A DNA stretch of 64,000 bases from Torymus aiolomorphi. Lineage: Eukaryota; Arthropoda; Insecta; Hymenoptera; Torymidae. The DNA is taken from the NCBI GenBank assembly GCA_036365515.1, contig CM070874.1:173885797-173949796 (forward strand). Direction: 5' to 3'. Below the pieces are notes generated by a model. The model was not told the DNA's origin. It worked only from the letters and a program-made list of their open reading frames with translations, and searched no databases. This document shows positions 36,290 through 48,000 of this stretch, in pieces; positions within the stretch are counted from its first letter, which is position 1, and every line of letters begins with the position of its first letter. The position numbers and the translations under genes are program-made.

Positions 36290-37032
36290 CAAGTTTTGAG
36301 AGACTCTAGTGATTGAATAATAATAATAGTCGTTTACTGTACATGTAAATGATTTAAAAAGTTTTAAAACATTGCGTAATAATAACATCTTTTTCAATAC
36401 GAGAAAATTACATAAAAACATAAGAAATACACAATATCCCTTCTTAAAGTGATGAGCGGCCATGTTGAAGCATCAAAAGGCTTGATTTTGATTGGTCGAT
36501 AAGAAGAAGGCGCGAAAAATTTACTGTTTGGAATTTAATGTTGAATTTTTTAATGGAATTTTTACATTTAGGGTAGTATAAAAATGATTAAGTTCTGACT
36601 TTGAAAAAATACTTAAATACGTTAAAAGTAAAACGTAATGAAGATAGCATACATAACCTCAAAACAGAAAAGTACGCGCGAAGCGCGTTTAAATATCGCT
36701 TGTACATTGAGATTTCAATGTGTCAACGACTAATTTTCAGTCTCCTCAATATCGTATCTATGTTATAATATCACAGTCAAAACCTAGAAACTAAAATGTT
36801 AGGTTTGAAAGTGTTTTAGTTCAAATGATTTAATTATTAAGATAAACAGTGGGATGTAGTTTGATTTTATAAACATAACTATTACATGTGGTAGATTCTG
36901 ATAAAGCTAGTCCAGTAGCTGATTCTGATACTTAAAGTACTTAAGTTAAATAGTTTTCTTTTTCAAACGAAGTTCGTAATTATCTAGAATTTAGAATTAC
37001 TGAAATAAAAGACTGAATAGTCACTCTGAACA
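33673..37032. other. AT-rich region without supported genes
   Basis: Scanned on both strands; the longest frames are about 105 codons and show no motif. It contains an A16 run (34510), an AAAT run (34826-34850), an A18 run (35787), and the AAT microsatellite at 36247-36288. Around 36450-36540 and 36660-36720 there are slightly GC-richer patches with no frame. Confidence 0.55.
36247..36288. repeat. (AAT)n microsatellite
   Basis: About 14 trinucleotide units in sequence, followed by AACAACAAG. Confidence 0.97.
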
Positions 37033-37072
37033 TCTACCTAGTGATCTCGAGAACGAGACACGAAGCATAATT

Positions 37073-37147
37073 GGACGATCGAGCGAGCCCGCCGAAGGCG
37101 GGCGAAGCTCGATCATAATTATGCAGAGGGTCTCGTTCGAGAAGATC
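37073..37147. repeat. 75 bp unit with GC hairpin, first copy
   Basis: It contains the hairpin GCCCGCC-GAA-GGCGGGC flanked by GAGCGA and GAAGCTC. The reverse complement at 37399-37473 is identical over all 75 bp. A GAA loop in a GC stem is also what the Helitron 3' end at 14028 shows, but no CTRR end follows here. Confidence 0.9.
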
Positions 37148-37290
37148 ACATCCCACCCTTAAATAAATTTTAATAAAAATTTATGACATAAAAATACATA
37201 TAATAACATATATTATTCATTTAACATTATCTTAAGAACGTTCCCACCCATTGATAACATATGGACAACATAGCAACTGTAAACTATATA

Positions 37291-37403
37291 ACGAGAGAGA
37301 CCGGCCGGCCTGGCGGGGCGAGCCAGCAGTCGAGTTTTAGAAGTGGGGACAGCTGAAGTTTGTGGCGACATCTGTGTACACTGGCGGTACTACCTAGTGA
37401 TCT
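37291..37403 (+). repeat. 113 bp inverted repeat, right arm
   Basis: It starts ACGAGAGAGACC and ends CTAGTGATCT. Beyond the outer edge it runs into a 75 bp hairpin unit (37399-37473), whereas the left arm runs into coding sequence. The two arms therefore face each other, as ends of two separate element copies would. Confidence 0.95.
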
Positions 37404-37473
37404 TCTCGAACGAGACCCTCTGCATAATTATGATCGAGCTTCGCCCGCCTTCGGCGGGCTCGCTCGATCGTCC
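37399..37473. repeat. 75 bp unit with GC hairpin, inverted second copy
   Basis: Exact reverse complement of 37073-37147. It starts at the outer edge of the 113 bp inverted repeat, and the first copy also follows a CCTAGTGATCT word. The two hairpin units thus sit at equivalent junctions. Confidence 0.9.
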
Positions 37474-37940
37474 AATAAGTATAGCTTCTGGAATATTTTT
37501 CTTCTTTAATAATATTATAATGTCTTGTTTTATATGTACAAGTAAAATATTACAAATGAAATTATGTAAGAAGTTGACTATAGTTTAAACAACTTTTCTC
37601 GGAATATTTGGATTAGCATATAAAGACAAAATAAAAGATAATATTGTATCAAAACGCATTTCTGAAACCATTTTTTATAGAGCTACAATTTTATTACCTA
37701 TTAAAGAATTTTGTATTGCAGCTATCTCACAATGTTTACAAAATTATTTTTACTTTTTTAAATAATATAAATATTTTTAAACAATATAATAACGATTTTT
37801 CAAAAATTATATATAAAATGAATAAATTAATTATTAAAAAAAACTAGATAATTTTTACTACTTTACAATTGCTGAATTGCAGTAACAGCTTTTGCGACTG
37901 ATACAGAATATTTGACAGATACCGAGTAAACTAACTTAGA
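37474..37940. other. AT-rich spacer
   Basis: One open stretch at about 37590-37770 on the plus strand reads LGIFGLAYKDKIKDN and LLPIKEFCIAAISQC. It has no match I can name and is probably chance or an old remnant. Confidence 0.35.
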
Positions 37941-40218
37941 AACAAACTCCCATGCGTAATCACAAAGACATGGCCATGATCTTAATGCTGTCAAACATTT
38001 GTAGGAAGCCTTTGATGAGATCAGAAAAGCTGTACTTTTCAGAGTTTAATACAACGTAAACTTGAGAAATCTCGTCAATTTTTCCGCATATAACTACATA
38101 AGGTAATACATTCAGTTTGTAACTTCCTAGCCAATCCTCAAACTGTTTAAGATCGGTTTCTAATGTAGTAGGATCCTGAAAAGTTCAAGAAAAAATTGAT
38201 TCTAAGAAAATTTATATGGATGATTCGAATCCACTATTATTTGTTTTATAATTATTTAGGTATTTTTTAATACTTTACCTCTACATGTAGAATAAAAGAT
38301 TTACATATATCTGCTTTTTTAACAGGAATACTTTTTATTTTAGGAGCTTCAGTTGATTTACTTTTAGAAGCAGGAATTGTAGAAGTTAAAGAATCTAATT
38401 TTATTGATTTAGGAAGTGTTACACACAGTGGAAGCAATAACAATGCAAGACACTGGTCACATTTACCTGAAATTATTATTATATATTATTAAACTCATAA
38501 TCTGTAATTCTATTGACTTTTTAATTATATTTCTATGTATATCTTCATCTACAATTTCTTTATTGTCCTTTAAGAATTGTTTAACTTCTTTAATATTTGA
38601 TCGCTTACAAAAATTGATAATTTTTGTTGCAATTGATGGCCACTTGGTTTCAAGTAATGTCGAATATGATACATTCTTATCTAGTTGTTTATTTTCCACG
38701 TGTTCATTCAAAATTTTATCGAAGTCAGACTCCAACTATAAAGTAAGTTTTATAATAAACACCTTGATTCTATTCCTAAGATAAACAATAACAGTTTTGA
38801 TTAACAGGTCTGAAATTTGCAACGTTGGAGTGCAACGAGAATTTAAAAAATTCATTTTTACTTCACAATTACATTAAATTTATAAAATAATAAATGTATT
38901 TTTAATAAGTTATAGCCTAAACAAACTTTAGGATAAGGATCTTTCTTTGTATTTTCAACTAGTTTCATTTAATTACAAAAAATTATTTCGTTGCGTACCA
39001 ACGTTGCAAACTTCAAACCCATTTTGATTATTAAATTTAAAATATCACAATACTTTACCAAAACGATCCCAAGTGGTGCACGCAAACAAGGAAAACTCCT
39101 TAAGTATTTGGCAACTGCTGCTTTTAGATTTTTTCCTATACTAAAAGTAATTTATTACTTCGCTCAATATAAGTTTTCCCACGCTTTAATAGTCGCAACT
39201 AAGGAATAATTTTGTGGATCAAAAGCAATCAAACATGTTGAAAGAGCGTCGTCTATAACATAAAAAATAATAAAATTCTAAGTTTAGGTAAAATTTTAAT
39301 TATTTTATCTTCATACGTATAACTGAAGTTAACATTAACATGTAATATTTTGTATTACTTCGTATTACACTATATTACTTTGGTAAATAAATAAATAAAT
39401 ACCTTCAGAAGTGGTTGAGCTCCTTTTACTATCGTCATTACTTATTAAATATCCAGCGTCTCTTAACAATTTTCTTAAATACTTATAGTGGTTATATAAG
39501 CTTCCATGAGGAGATATTGAAGTTTTTAAAATTTTGTCGGTATGGTGAGGTACAAAAATAACATCCGGATCGGCGTTTGGAAATAACTCAATTATTTCAT
39601 CTCGACGTTTCATAAAAACTTAAGAATTAACACTGCAAAACATGTATATTAAATTACTGATTAATATAAAATAAATGTTTGTTAAATTCATATTATTAGT
39701 TTATATACTATACATTTGTAAAATAAGCCAAAGCAACAAAGAAAAGAACAATCAATAAATTGAGGCAAGCATTCATGCAAAGATATCATGACATAAACAA
39801 CAACACAAAATGTAACTTACCAATAACCATTTTCGCTTTTCATTTCATGCCGAAGTATAACATCAAACAATCTATTGTAATCAACAGTTTTATTTTTTAA
39901 GTATTTTCCTAATATAATTGACCTATCAACTTCATTATATTCCAACTTTAATAGTTTAAACAATTCATTATTTACAAAAACAAAAGAATCTAAAAATATA
40001 AAAAATTCGATACAACAAAATCGAAGAAATAAACAATAAGAATTTTTGTTGTAGAAAGAATAGAAAATTGGTTTTATCGTAATTAAAATTATTAAAATTT
40101 TAATGAGCAAATAGTATGAAAGCAAACTTTAAAATAAAAACTTTACGAACACATCAAAATAAAAATTTTCAAATACATTGCAAGATGGTCATGCACAACA
40201 ATTTCAATACATACACTG

Positions 40219-40651
40219 ACCTCAGAATCCATCATATACATCAATTCAACACTTAAGTATGTAAACCTTGTATGGTATATTAATACTATTAATAAAATAA
40301 TTATTTCAGATATTCAAAATTAGTTTCAATAATACAACCACCAAACCCTCAATCCGCAAGCTTAATTATGTTAATTAAACATGCAAATCATTGAACAGTA
40401 TATATTTTAATTAATAAAATCATTGTACGATAGACATATTCAATACTTTCAATATTTCCCCTCAATCCAGACTCCATATACATCAATTCATTAACATAAC
40501 ATTTTAGTGTACAAACCTTGTATGTTGTATTAGTAAAATAATTATTTGATACAATCAGAAATAGCTTCAATAATAACAATCACCAAACCCTCACTCCGCA
40601 AGCTATTAAGTCAACTGAACATTTAAGTCATTAAATCTTGTATATATATTC
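40219..40651. repeat. tandem repeat (about 240 bp unit) in the intron beside the transposon
   Basis: Words such as ATATACATCAATTC, AAACCTTGTATG and CACCAAACCCTCA recur at about 240 bp spacing (40219 and 40460). A partial third unit continues on the far side of the transposon at about 49815-49930 in the same orientation. The transposon therefore landed inside a repeat array. Confidence 0.75.
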
Positions 40652-41585
40652 CAGGTGGATATTCAGCTGGAATCCCAGCTGGAATTCCAGCTGTATCTCC
40701 TTTTTTTGGACAAACTCCAAGTGGATTACCACCTGGAATTCCAGATATGTATCCAGATGAAATTTCAGCTGCGGTATATTGTTACAGCTTTTTTTTACGA
40801 ACTCCGAGTAGGTTGCTTGCTAGCTGGAATTCCAGGTGGATATCCAGCTGAATATTCCACCTGGAATGCCAGGTATGTAAAGACATTCCAAAAACGAGGC
40901 ACGCCTCGTAGTTCGACATTCCAATGACATTGGAAAAGTGTCCGGACGATGCCATTTGTCTTCCTTATCTGCCCTTGGCGTTACTTACTTAGTAAGGGGA
41001 GTTTGCTCCAGCTCGCCGCCTAGCGGATAGCCGCAGAGATTGCCAGCGCCCTAACTCAGTAGAGTGGGGGAAGCAGCCGAGAAGACGGCTCCGCTCGGTG
41101 CGGACCGCGGCTTTTCGCCTTTCTCGGGACTCGGGACCCGGTGTAAAAAAATTTCCTTTGGCGAAAGTTTCGCATAAGTTTTACCTCATAAAAGTTTAGC
41201 AGTAGTTTGGCTAAATTTGGGAAATGATAATTTCCCAAACTTCGACAATTCAAACTCAGATCGTTTGGGTAAAGTTTGGCGAAACTTTATCTAAACTTTA
41301 ATGAGAGAATCTTCCAAGTTTGTCCAAAAGTATGGCAAAACTTTGTCGAAACTTTTGTGAACGGTGTATGTTCCTCAATTCATTCGCAAAAGTTTCGGCA
41401 AAGTTTTGCCATAATTTTGATAAAGTTTCTCTCATCAAAGTTTAGATAAAGTTTCGCCGAACAGAACGTTTGGGTAAAGTTTGGCGAAATTTTACCTAAA
41501 CTTTTTGATATATCCTTGCCAAACAGATCGTTTGGGTAATGTTTAGCGAATCTTTGCCTAACTTTGACGGCATTGATAAACATTT
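40652..41585 (+). repeat. left inverted end of the CACTA-like element
   Basis: The outer 400 bp consist of palindromic words around GGAATTCCAG and CCAGCTGG plus a unique segment (ATTCCAAAAACGAGG to TTGCTCCAGCTCGCC). The inner part, from 41160, is an array of GTTTGG(C/G)AAA and AAAGTTT words. It pairs in reverse with 49205-49812. 41050-41360 has no partner on the right side. Confidence 0.8.
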
Positions 41586-41720
41586 CTACATATAATTTAA
41601 TATAATGTAAATATAATTTTAAATATAATTTTATTTAATGTACTTTTTATAAAGTAATAATTTATTAATAGTTCATTTATAATTATTGAATACCGAACGA
41701 ATTATCGAAAAGAAACATAT

Positions 41721-44700
41721 TTAATATATTAAAGTTTTTTTTTTCTTATGAGAGCTATCTTCGCCACCTATTTTTCTTTTTACACTCCGTTTTCTTTCTT
41801 CCGTTTTCTTTTTCTTGTTTTCTTTTCCGTCACATGTTTTTTCTATTTTAGTTTCTTTATTTATTGTTTTACGTGCTTCTATCTCTGTTTTTGATCGTTG
41901 ATCTTCTTTCGATTCACTTTGTTTTTTATTCTGCATTTCCTTTTTCTTCTGTTTTCCCTCTTTGAACTTCCCTTTTTCTTCCTTTTTGCTTTTCTCTTCA
42001 TTTTTTCTTTCTTCTTCCCTTTTCCTTTCCTCTTGATTCTTCCTTTCTTCTTCCCTCTTCCTTTTTTCTTCAGTCTTCCTTTCTTCTTCCCTCTTTCTTT
42101 CCTCTTTAGTCTTCCTTTCTTCTTCTCTCTTCCTTTCCTCTTCGTTTTGTGTCAGAGCTTCTTTATTAATGTTTAACTTATTGCTACACTTATTACCGCT
42201 TCGATCAATGCGCTTATCTCTTGGATTACGAAGAGTCGCACACATCGCAGTAAGTATCTGCCTATAATCCTGTCGTGATATTCCATATTTTTTTTTTTTT
42301 TTGCCTTTTCGTTGATGTATTCTAAACAATAAATAAATATATATTATGATGTATATATATAAGAAATGAAAAATATAAAAGTTTTACCATAAACTGCTTC
42401 ATAAATATTGTCCGGAATAGGATTCCAATCGCCTTTTCCCGTGGGAGAGCTTTTCATAAGAACCTCTTCGCCTAATATGAGCTTCATTAGCTTTCTCACC
42501 ATTTCGCGAGGGCTCTTTTTGCAAGTTAATAGGATGCTGTTCAATTTCCACTCATTGACCGTAACACCTGAATTTTGCACGAGCTCGATCTTGAATCAAA
42601 ATTAAAGCAAAATGAAAGTACATTCGTTATTATTAGTTTCTCTGTGTAAAGTATCTTACAACGCTTCCAGATGTTGAAAGTCGATTTTGATTAAACTCTC
42701 CGGAAGTCGAATGTTTCTCATCGCCCTAAAACATAATTTATATTTAAATTTTTATTTTATTATTTTTTGTATAATACACGAAGAGAAATTGCCTAGTTAA
42801 AATTACTAGAGTCTATTGTAATCTTCTCACAGACTGCCCAAAGTGAACTTTTTACAAGGTACTATTGTAATTATTTATACAAATCTATCAAATTTTCGTA
42901 TGTGAATCATAAAAATTACAATAGCACATGCTAAAATTTGTTAAAAATCTCATAAAAAGTCCACTTTGGGCAATCTGTGACAAGATTACAATAGACTCTA
43001 GTAATTTTGACTAGGGAATTTCTCTCCGTGTAATAATAATTATTATTATTTTACAGGATTTACTTTTTTTTGCATAACTCAAGTGTTTGAGATCTGATTC
43101 AGAAACTGAAAATATATAATTAAATAAATTATTATTATTATCATCTAAAACGATGCAAGTGCGCATACTAAATGATTCTCGCACGAGGACTGTTTGTGAA
43201 AAAAGGAAATGCGGGTATGCCTACGCAGTGACCGAGTATTGTATACTATTTTTCCTATCAAGTTGCGTGAAATTTACTTTTACAGACGCATTTGCATCGT
43301 AAACTGTCCCTGTCCTCCACGCGGAGAAGAGCATGTAGCGAGAATGTAGATACTAGGCTACTTTCCCACACGCTCTATCAGCGTCAGTTTGGGACACGCA
43401 AATGCGTGTGCAAAATTGAACTTTGCACACAATGATAAGAAAATATTTTTTACTTACGTGAAGGAAATTTAGAGCAAAAACACTTCTTGAATTCGTCTTT
43501 CTGAGCTTCTGGATGGTGTGACTTGAGGACGGGTAATTTTCTCGTTGCTTTTCGCAGGTAGTACATCGTCTCTCCCATCTACATTTTCATCGTCTGAATG
43601 ATCCGTACCTTCTCCAAGTAAATCTGTAAAAGGATGTTGACTGAACGCTCCTCCGTTTTGCTGAGAGACTTCTTCTTTGCTATAACAAATATCACGATAA
43701 TATGTACATAATTTATATAATAAAGGCAGCGCCGTGCGAGTATCCGCGCTATACTGAGAAAATTGAGAAAAAAGCACACGTTAATTAAATAGTAGAACGA
43801 GAACAACCCGCGGCTTTGGATTTTTGATATGTTTGTATATCAAAGACAACTCTAGAGAAAACATACGCTTATATATTCTGCTTTCTGCTTTAGTGACTGT
43901 AAGTTTAGTAATACTGTGTAAGTTTTACCATCATATTATTGTAAGCTCTACTGTGATATAGCTATTAAGTATCATTGTAATATTAGATTTGAATTCCATA
44001 ACGTTACAAGCGATCTACATATAAATAATTAATCTATTTATCGATTTGAATTCTTACTCCGACATTTCATCGAAACTACTTGATTCTTGAGATGTACTAC
44101 TACTACAACTACTACTCGATTCATTAGTCGTTCGCGTAAAAACTGGAGTCTCGTTCAGAAGGGTTTCGTTTTCTTCCATAACCGTTTCCTTTCTGAGACC
44201 TTCCATAAATTTTTCCTTTCTTTTATTCTCGCGTTTTTTTCATTTTCAAATGCGGGGGCGTGGATGATCTTTTTTCCGGTATCACAATATTACCTTCACT
44301 AGATACTTCTAATGACTCCAGCCACTCTCTCTGCTCTGTTAATAAAAATTGAATTTACTTGTAATAATCATTGCCACTCGAATAGTAAAATTTCCCTCCA
44401 GTCATTCGACAATTTTTCACGCGTTTTGATAATTATTAAACTCTAGATTTATACTCGGTTCGAGATATCAGTGCGAGTAAAATAATAGTAAAATAAACTT
44501 AATCGCTGCATTTTGACAACATTCTTTTCTAACCTGATACATGCAATTGTCTTAAAATAAAATTACATTCACTTTCGTAAAATGTGAATAAATAATTATT
44601 AATACATATAAATATAATTTTTTGATAATAATTACCACTTTTTTTTTTAATTTGTGCAGAATACCAGGCCTTTCCCCACTTTGCTTCGACTCCTCTTTTC

Positions 44701-44774
44701 TTCGTTATTTTAATATCCTTAATATTTACGACACTGACGTCTCTCATTTCGAGCCACAGTATCAATACGAACAT
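41721..44774 (-). pseudogene. BEN-domain gene of the CACTA-like element, six exons, one frameshift
   Basis: Exon 1: 44774-44636 (MFVLILWLEMRDV, then AKWGKAWYSAQI, like the small N-terminal fold common in BEN proteins). Exon 2: 44335 to about 44060, basic, with SSSCSSSTSQESSS. Exon 3: about 43689-43455, acidic. Exon 4: 42725-42660 (NIRLPESLIKID). Exon 5: 42590-42388, the BEN domain core (KKSPREMVRKLMKLILGEE, then NPIPDNIYEAVYG). Exon 6: 42321-41721, a very basic Lys/Glu-rich tail with coiled-coil-like EERKREEERK repeats. Splice sites are good at most junctions. A one-base change in a T run near 44235 breaks exon 2. BEN domains bind DNA, so a role in binding the element ends, like TnpA in plant CACTA elements, is an inference. 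A MITE (42777-43030) sits in one intron. Confidence 0.65.
42777..43030. mobile_element. MITE, 254 bp, TIRs of about 80 bp
   Basis: The ends CACGAAGAGAAATT and AATTTCTCTCCGTG extend into nearly continuous 80 bp inverted repeats (TTACTAGAGTCTATTGTAATC and its complement). The flanks TAATA / TAATA (42772-42776 and 43031-43035) suggest either a 5 bp duplication or a TA duplication inside a TAA-rich site. It lies in the intron between BEN-gene exons 3 and 4. No coding capacity. Confidence 0.85.
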
Positions 44775-45034
44775 TTTCTGTAACCTCTTTAGCGAAAAAA
44801 TCGCAGTGTGACGTGAAGTGAGCGTTGGCATGGAAATGACATAATAAACAATTCGTGTACAATAACATTCGAATTGTTCAAAAGCTATGAGGTTACGTGC
44901 TTTAGAGCTTCCTTATACTTTTGTATGTTATTTTAAGAATGAGCTGTATATTTTCGTGTATAATATCGAGTAGTACATATTAATATCGATTTTTTTCAGT
45001 GCGCATATGATTTTTATAACATTATCTTTTTATA
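44775..45034. promoter_or_regulatory. bidirectional promoter region between BEN and TNP2 genes
   Basis: 260 bp separate the two divergent ATGs. No clear TATA box on either strand; the stretch is AT-rich. Shared control of the two genes is inferred from the arrangement. Confidence 0.4.
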
Positions 45035-48000
45035 ATGTCTAAACAGAAGTTTTCACTTGACGAATATTCGACTCCGAGTGTGAACAGATTTCTTGCTAAC
45101 TGTGAAGATACGAGTTCTGACAGCGATGATGATTCATCAAACATCGATAGTATTTCAAGTAACTCAAGTTCAACTAGCAGTAACAATAACAGCTTCAGCA
45201 GTAATTCTGACAATTTAGCTGATGATCAAGAATGTGGTAATTTAAACATAAGTATAAAATTATGTTTTGAATTATGAATATTTTTGAAAACAAAGTTTTG
45301 ATAGTAAAATTATATCCATCTTTTTCTGATTTTTAAAGTAACAATATTTAATTTGTTATAATAGTTTTGATAGTTTAATGGGTAAAGAACAATAAACTAA
45401 GTTGAGAACACGAGTAATTGTTACAGCGTGTTTGGTTTAAAAATAAAATTATTATATCATCTAATTTCTAATATAATGAAAATACTCAAAGCACAATCGG
45501 AGATAATGTGTGTACGTAGCGCTTATGCAGAATCTTAGGTTGGGAATTAAAGAAGAAGGGCGTAGGATAAAAAAGAAAGAGAGAGAGAGACCGCTCTCAA
45601 TACAAAGGGCGTCGGCCGCGTAAACTCTCTCAGCGGTTGTTCGGCGCGTGTCTTGTATAGCGTATCACACTTATAGTGATATCCCCGTTGCGTTCGCGAA
45701 CCTCACGGCCCTACATGAAGGGTTTAGGATCATACGTGCGCGACCAATCGCCGTCTATCTCAATTCCTAATACCAACAGTCGTCCATTGCGTCGCGCCAT
45801 CTGAGACAATTATACCAATTAGCTACGCGGGTCTCTCTCTCTCTCTCCGTCTCTCTCCCTTTTACCTCTGTCTATATTAGCGCATAGCTTTTCTCTCCGA
45901 TTCACACTTAAAACATGGCCTTATGAAATAATACCATACAATATTGAGTAGCAAAGAGGGAAATGCAGCACAGAATTGCACCTCGATGTATTGTAAAATA
46001 TTTTTCTATTTTTTACTTTCCAAGTAGTTTATTTTACTACTTGAGTGACGTGTATATTCTTAAATGAAATATTTATTGTTATAATAAAATATTATAGGTA
46101 ACAATAGCAAAATCAGTGCTGATGATGATTTTGACGTTTCGAATGATGAGACTGACGATCACCGAATGAGTAGTCCAAATCATTACGACGAGCGAAATAA
46201 CGAGTTCATAGATAATGGTACGTTACTACATAAATATTTTACGTAAATGAAATTACTTTAATATTGTACCTTTAAAAGTATGCCTGGAAAATTAAAAGAA
46301 TATTAAGACTGTGGTCGTATTTTACGCTTAAAATACTTGAAATAATTTATTACAAATTTATTTTGCAGTCTTTTATTATTTTTTAACAATACTGAAGCAA
46401 CAGGCCAGTTCGCAAAGTAGGTGTTTCTTGCACGGGTGCTCGTTTTGCGCGTATTGCGTTTACCCTTTTTAATAACTGAGCTCGTAAAACTCGGCTTCAG
46501 ATGCCTGTTCAGTGTACGTACAGTACCCATTTTTTCTCACGAATGCGGAAAGTTTTTACTTTACGCACTAGTGAAAAAGTGGATTCTTTACGCACGGTAA
46601 ACAGGCATCTAAAGTCGAGTTTTACGCACTCAGTTATAAAAGAAGGTACTGTATAAAGATAATCAAATTTACATGAATTTAAGATACATGACATTTAATA
46701 TTACAGAGAGCTTCGAAGATGCATTGAGCGAATCTGATGAAAGTTTATCCGGAGATGAAATTAGAAATAATACCTCTTCGGACAATGAATCTGACGATCA
46801 GTCTAACGATACGACTAGTGAAAGTGAGGATGAAAATGATGAAATTGATGACCTTAATCAGCCTATATATCCAGAAGCACCAATTAGTATAGCAGAAAGT
46901 GCTTTAGCGATTTTAACTGTGGCAACGCGTTTCAAAATAACGGGGGTATTATTATCATCCCTATTATGGCTTATAGAACTGCACTGCATACGGCCAAATC
47001 GCTGTCTTAAATCGCTGTATAAATTGAAAAAGATATTTGCAAATTCAGATTCGCTTACTGTAAAGCATTAGTTTTGTGGGATTTGCATGCGAAAGTTAGG
47101 TGATACATTTTGTAATAATTGTAACCAGAGTGAAAATATAAGCTATTTTCTAGAAATGCCGATTTTAGAACAATTGAATTGTTTTTATAGAAGGCCAGGT
47201 TTCTCAGAACAGTTAAATTATCCTAATGAGCGTCAAAAAGAAAATGAAGATAACTATGAAGACTTATTTGATGGCCTTATTTATAAATCTTTACCCGATG
47301 GCTTTACTAATAATAACAATACAATAACATTCACGTGGAACACAGATGGAGTCGCCTTATTCAAATCGTCGAAAATGAGTGTTTGGCCATTTTTCCTAAT
47401 GATCAACGAATTGCCATATAAATTAAGAATATTGAAAAAAAACATTATATTAGCCGGCCTATGGTTTGGGAAAATGAACCCATCGCCAAATCTCTTTATG
47501 AACTATTTTATAAAGGATGTAAAAAAATTATATCATGGCGTAGATTTTCAATTGCGAAATTTATATATAATAAGAGTAAGAGGACTCGTTATTAGTGGCA
47601 CCTGCGATCTTTGCGCAAAGGCATTATTTTTTAATGTGCAAAAATATAATGCGGCATACGGTTGTCCAAACTGTAAAATCAAGACTAAAAGGATTGATAA
47701 AGTACAGACGTATCCTTTTATAGAATATCTTGATCTTCATACGACTGAAGAATCTATAGAATTAGCTAGAGAAGCTCATAATATAGATGCTCCCGTATTA
47801 GGCGTGAAAGGACCAACCACTTTAAACCTGCTATGTTACGATTACGTGCGATCGACAGCCATAGACGAAATGCACTGCGTATTTTTGGGAATTACGAAGA
47901 AATTAATGGGCTTGTGGTTCGATGCAAAAAATCAAAAGCACCCTTCATCATTGTTCTCTTATATAAATATTATAGACAAGAAAATCAAATCTCTTACGCT

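Noticed and set aside
37073..37147. Helitron 3' end because of the GAA-loop hairpin
   Set aside because: No CTRR end follows, and the unit occurs as a perfect inverted pair, which Helitrons do not normally form.
41898..42176. Phe/Leu-rich plus-strand frame that looks like membrane segments
   Set aside because: It is antisense to the Lys/Glu-rich tail of the BEN gene.
45600..45760. Possible small RNA gene in the GC-rich intron block
   Set aside because: I could not find a tRNA fold, A/B boxes in order or a T-run terminator.
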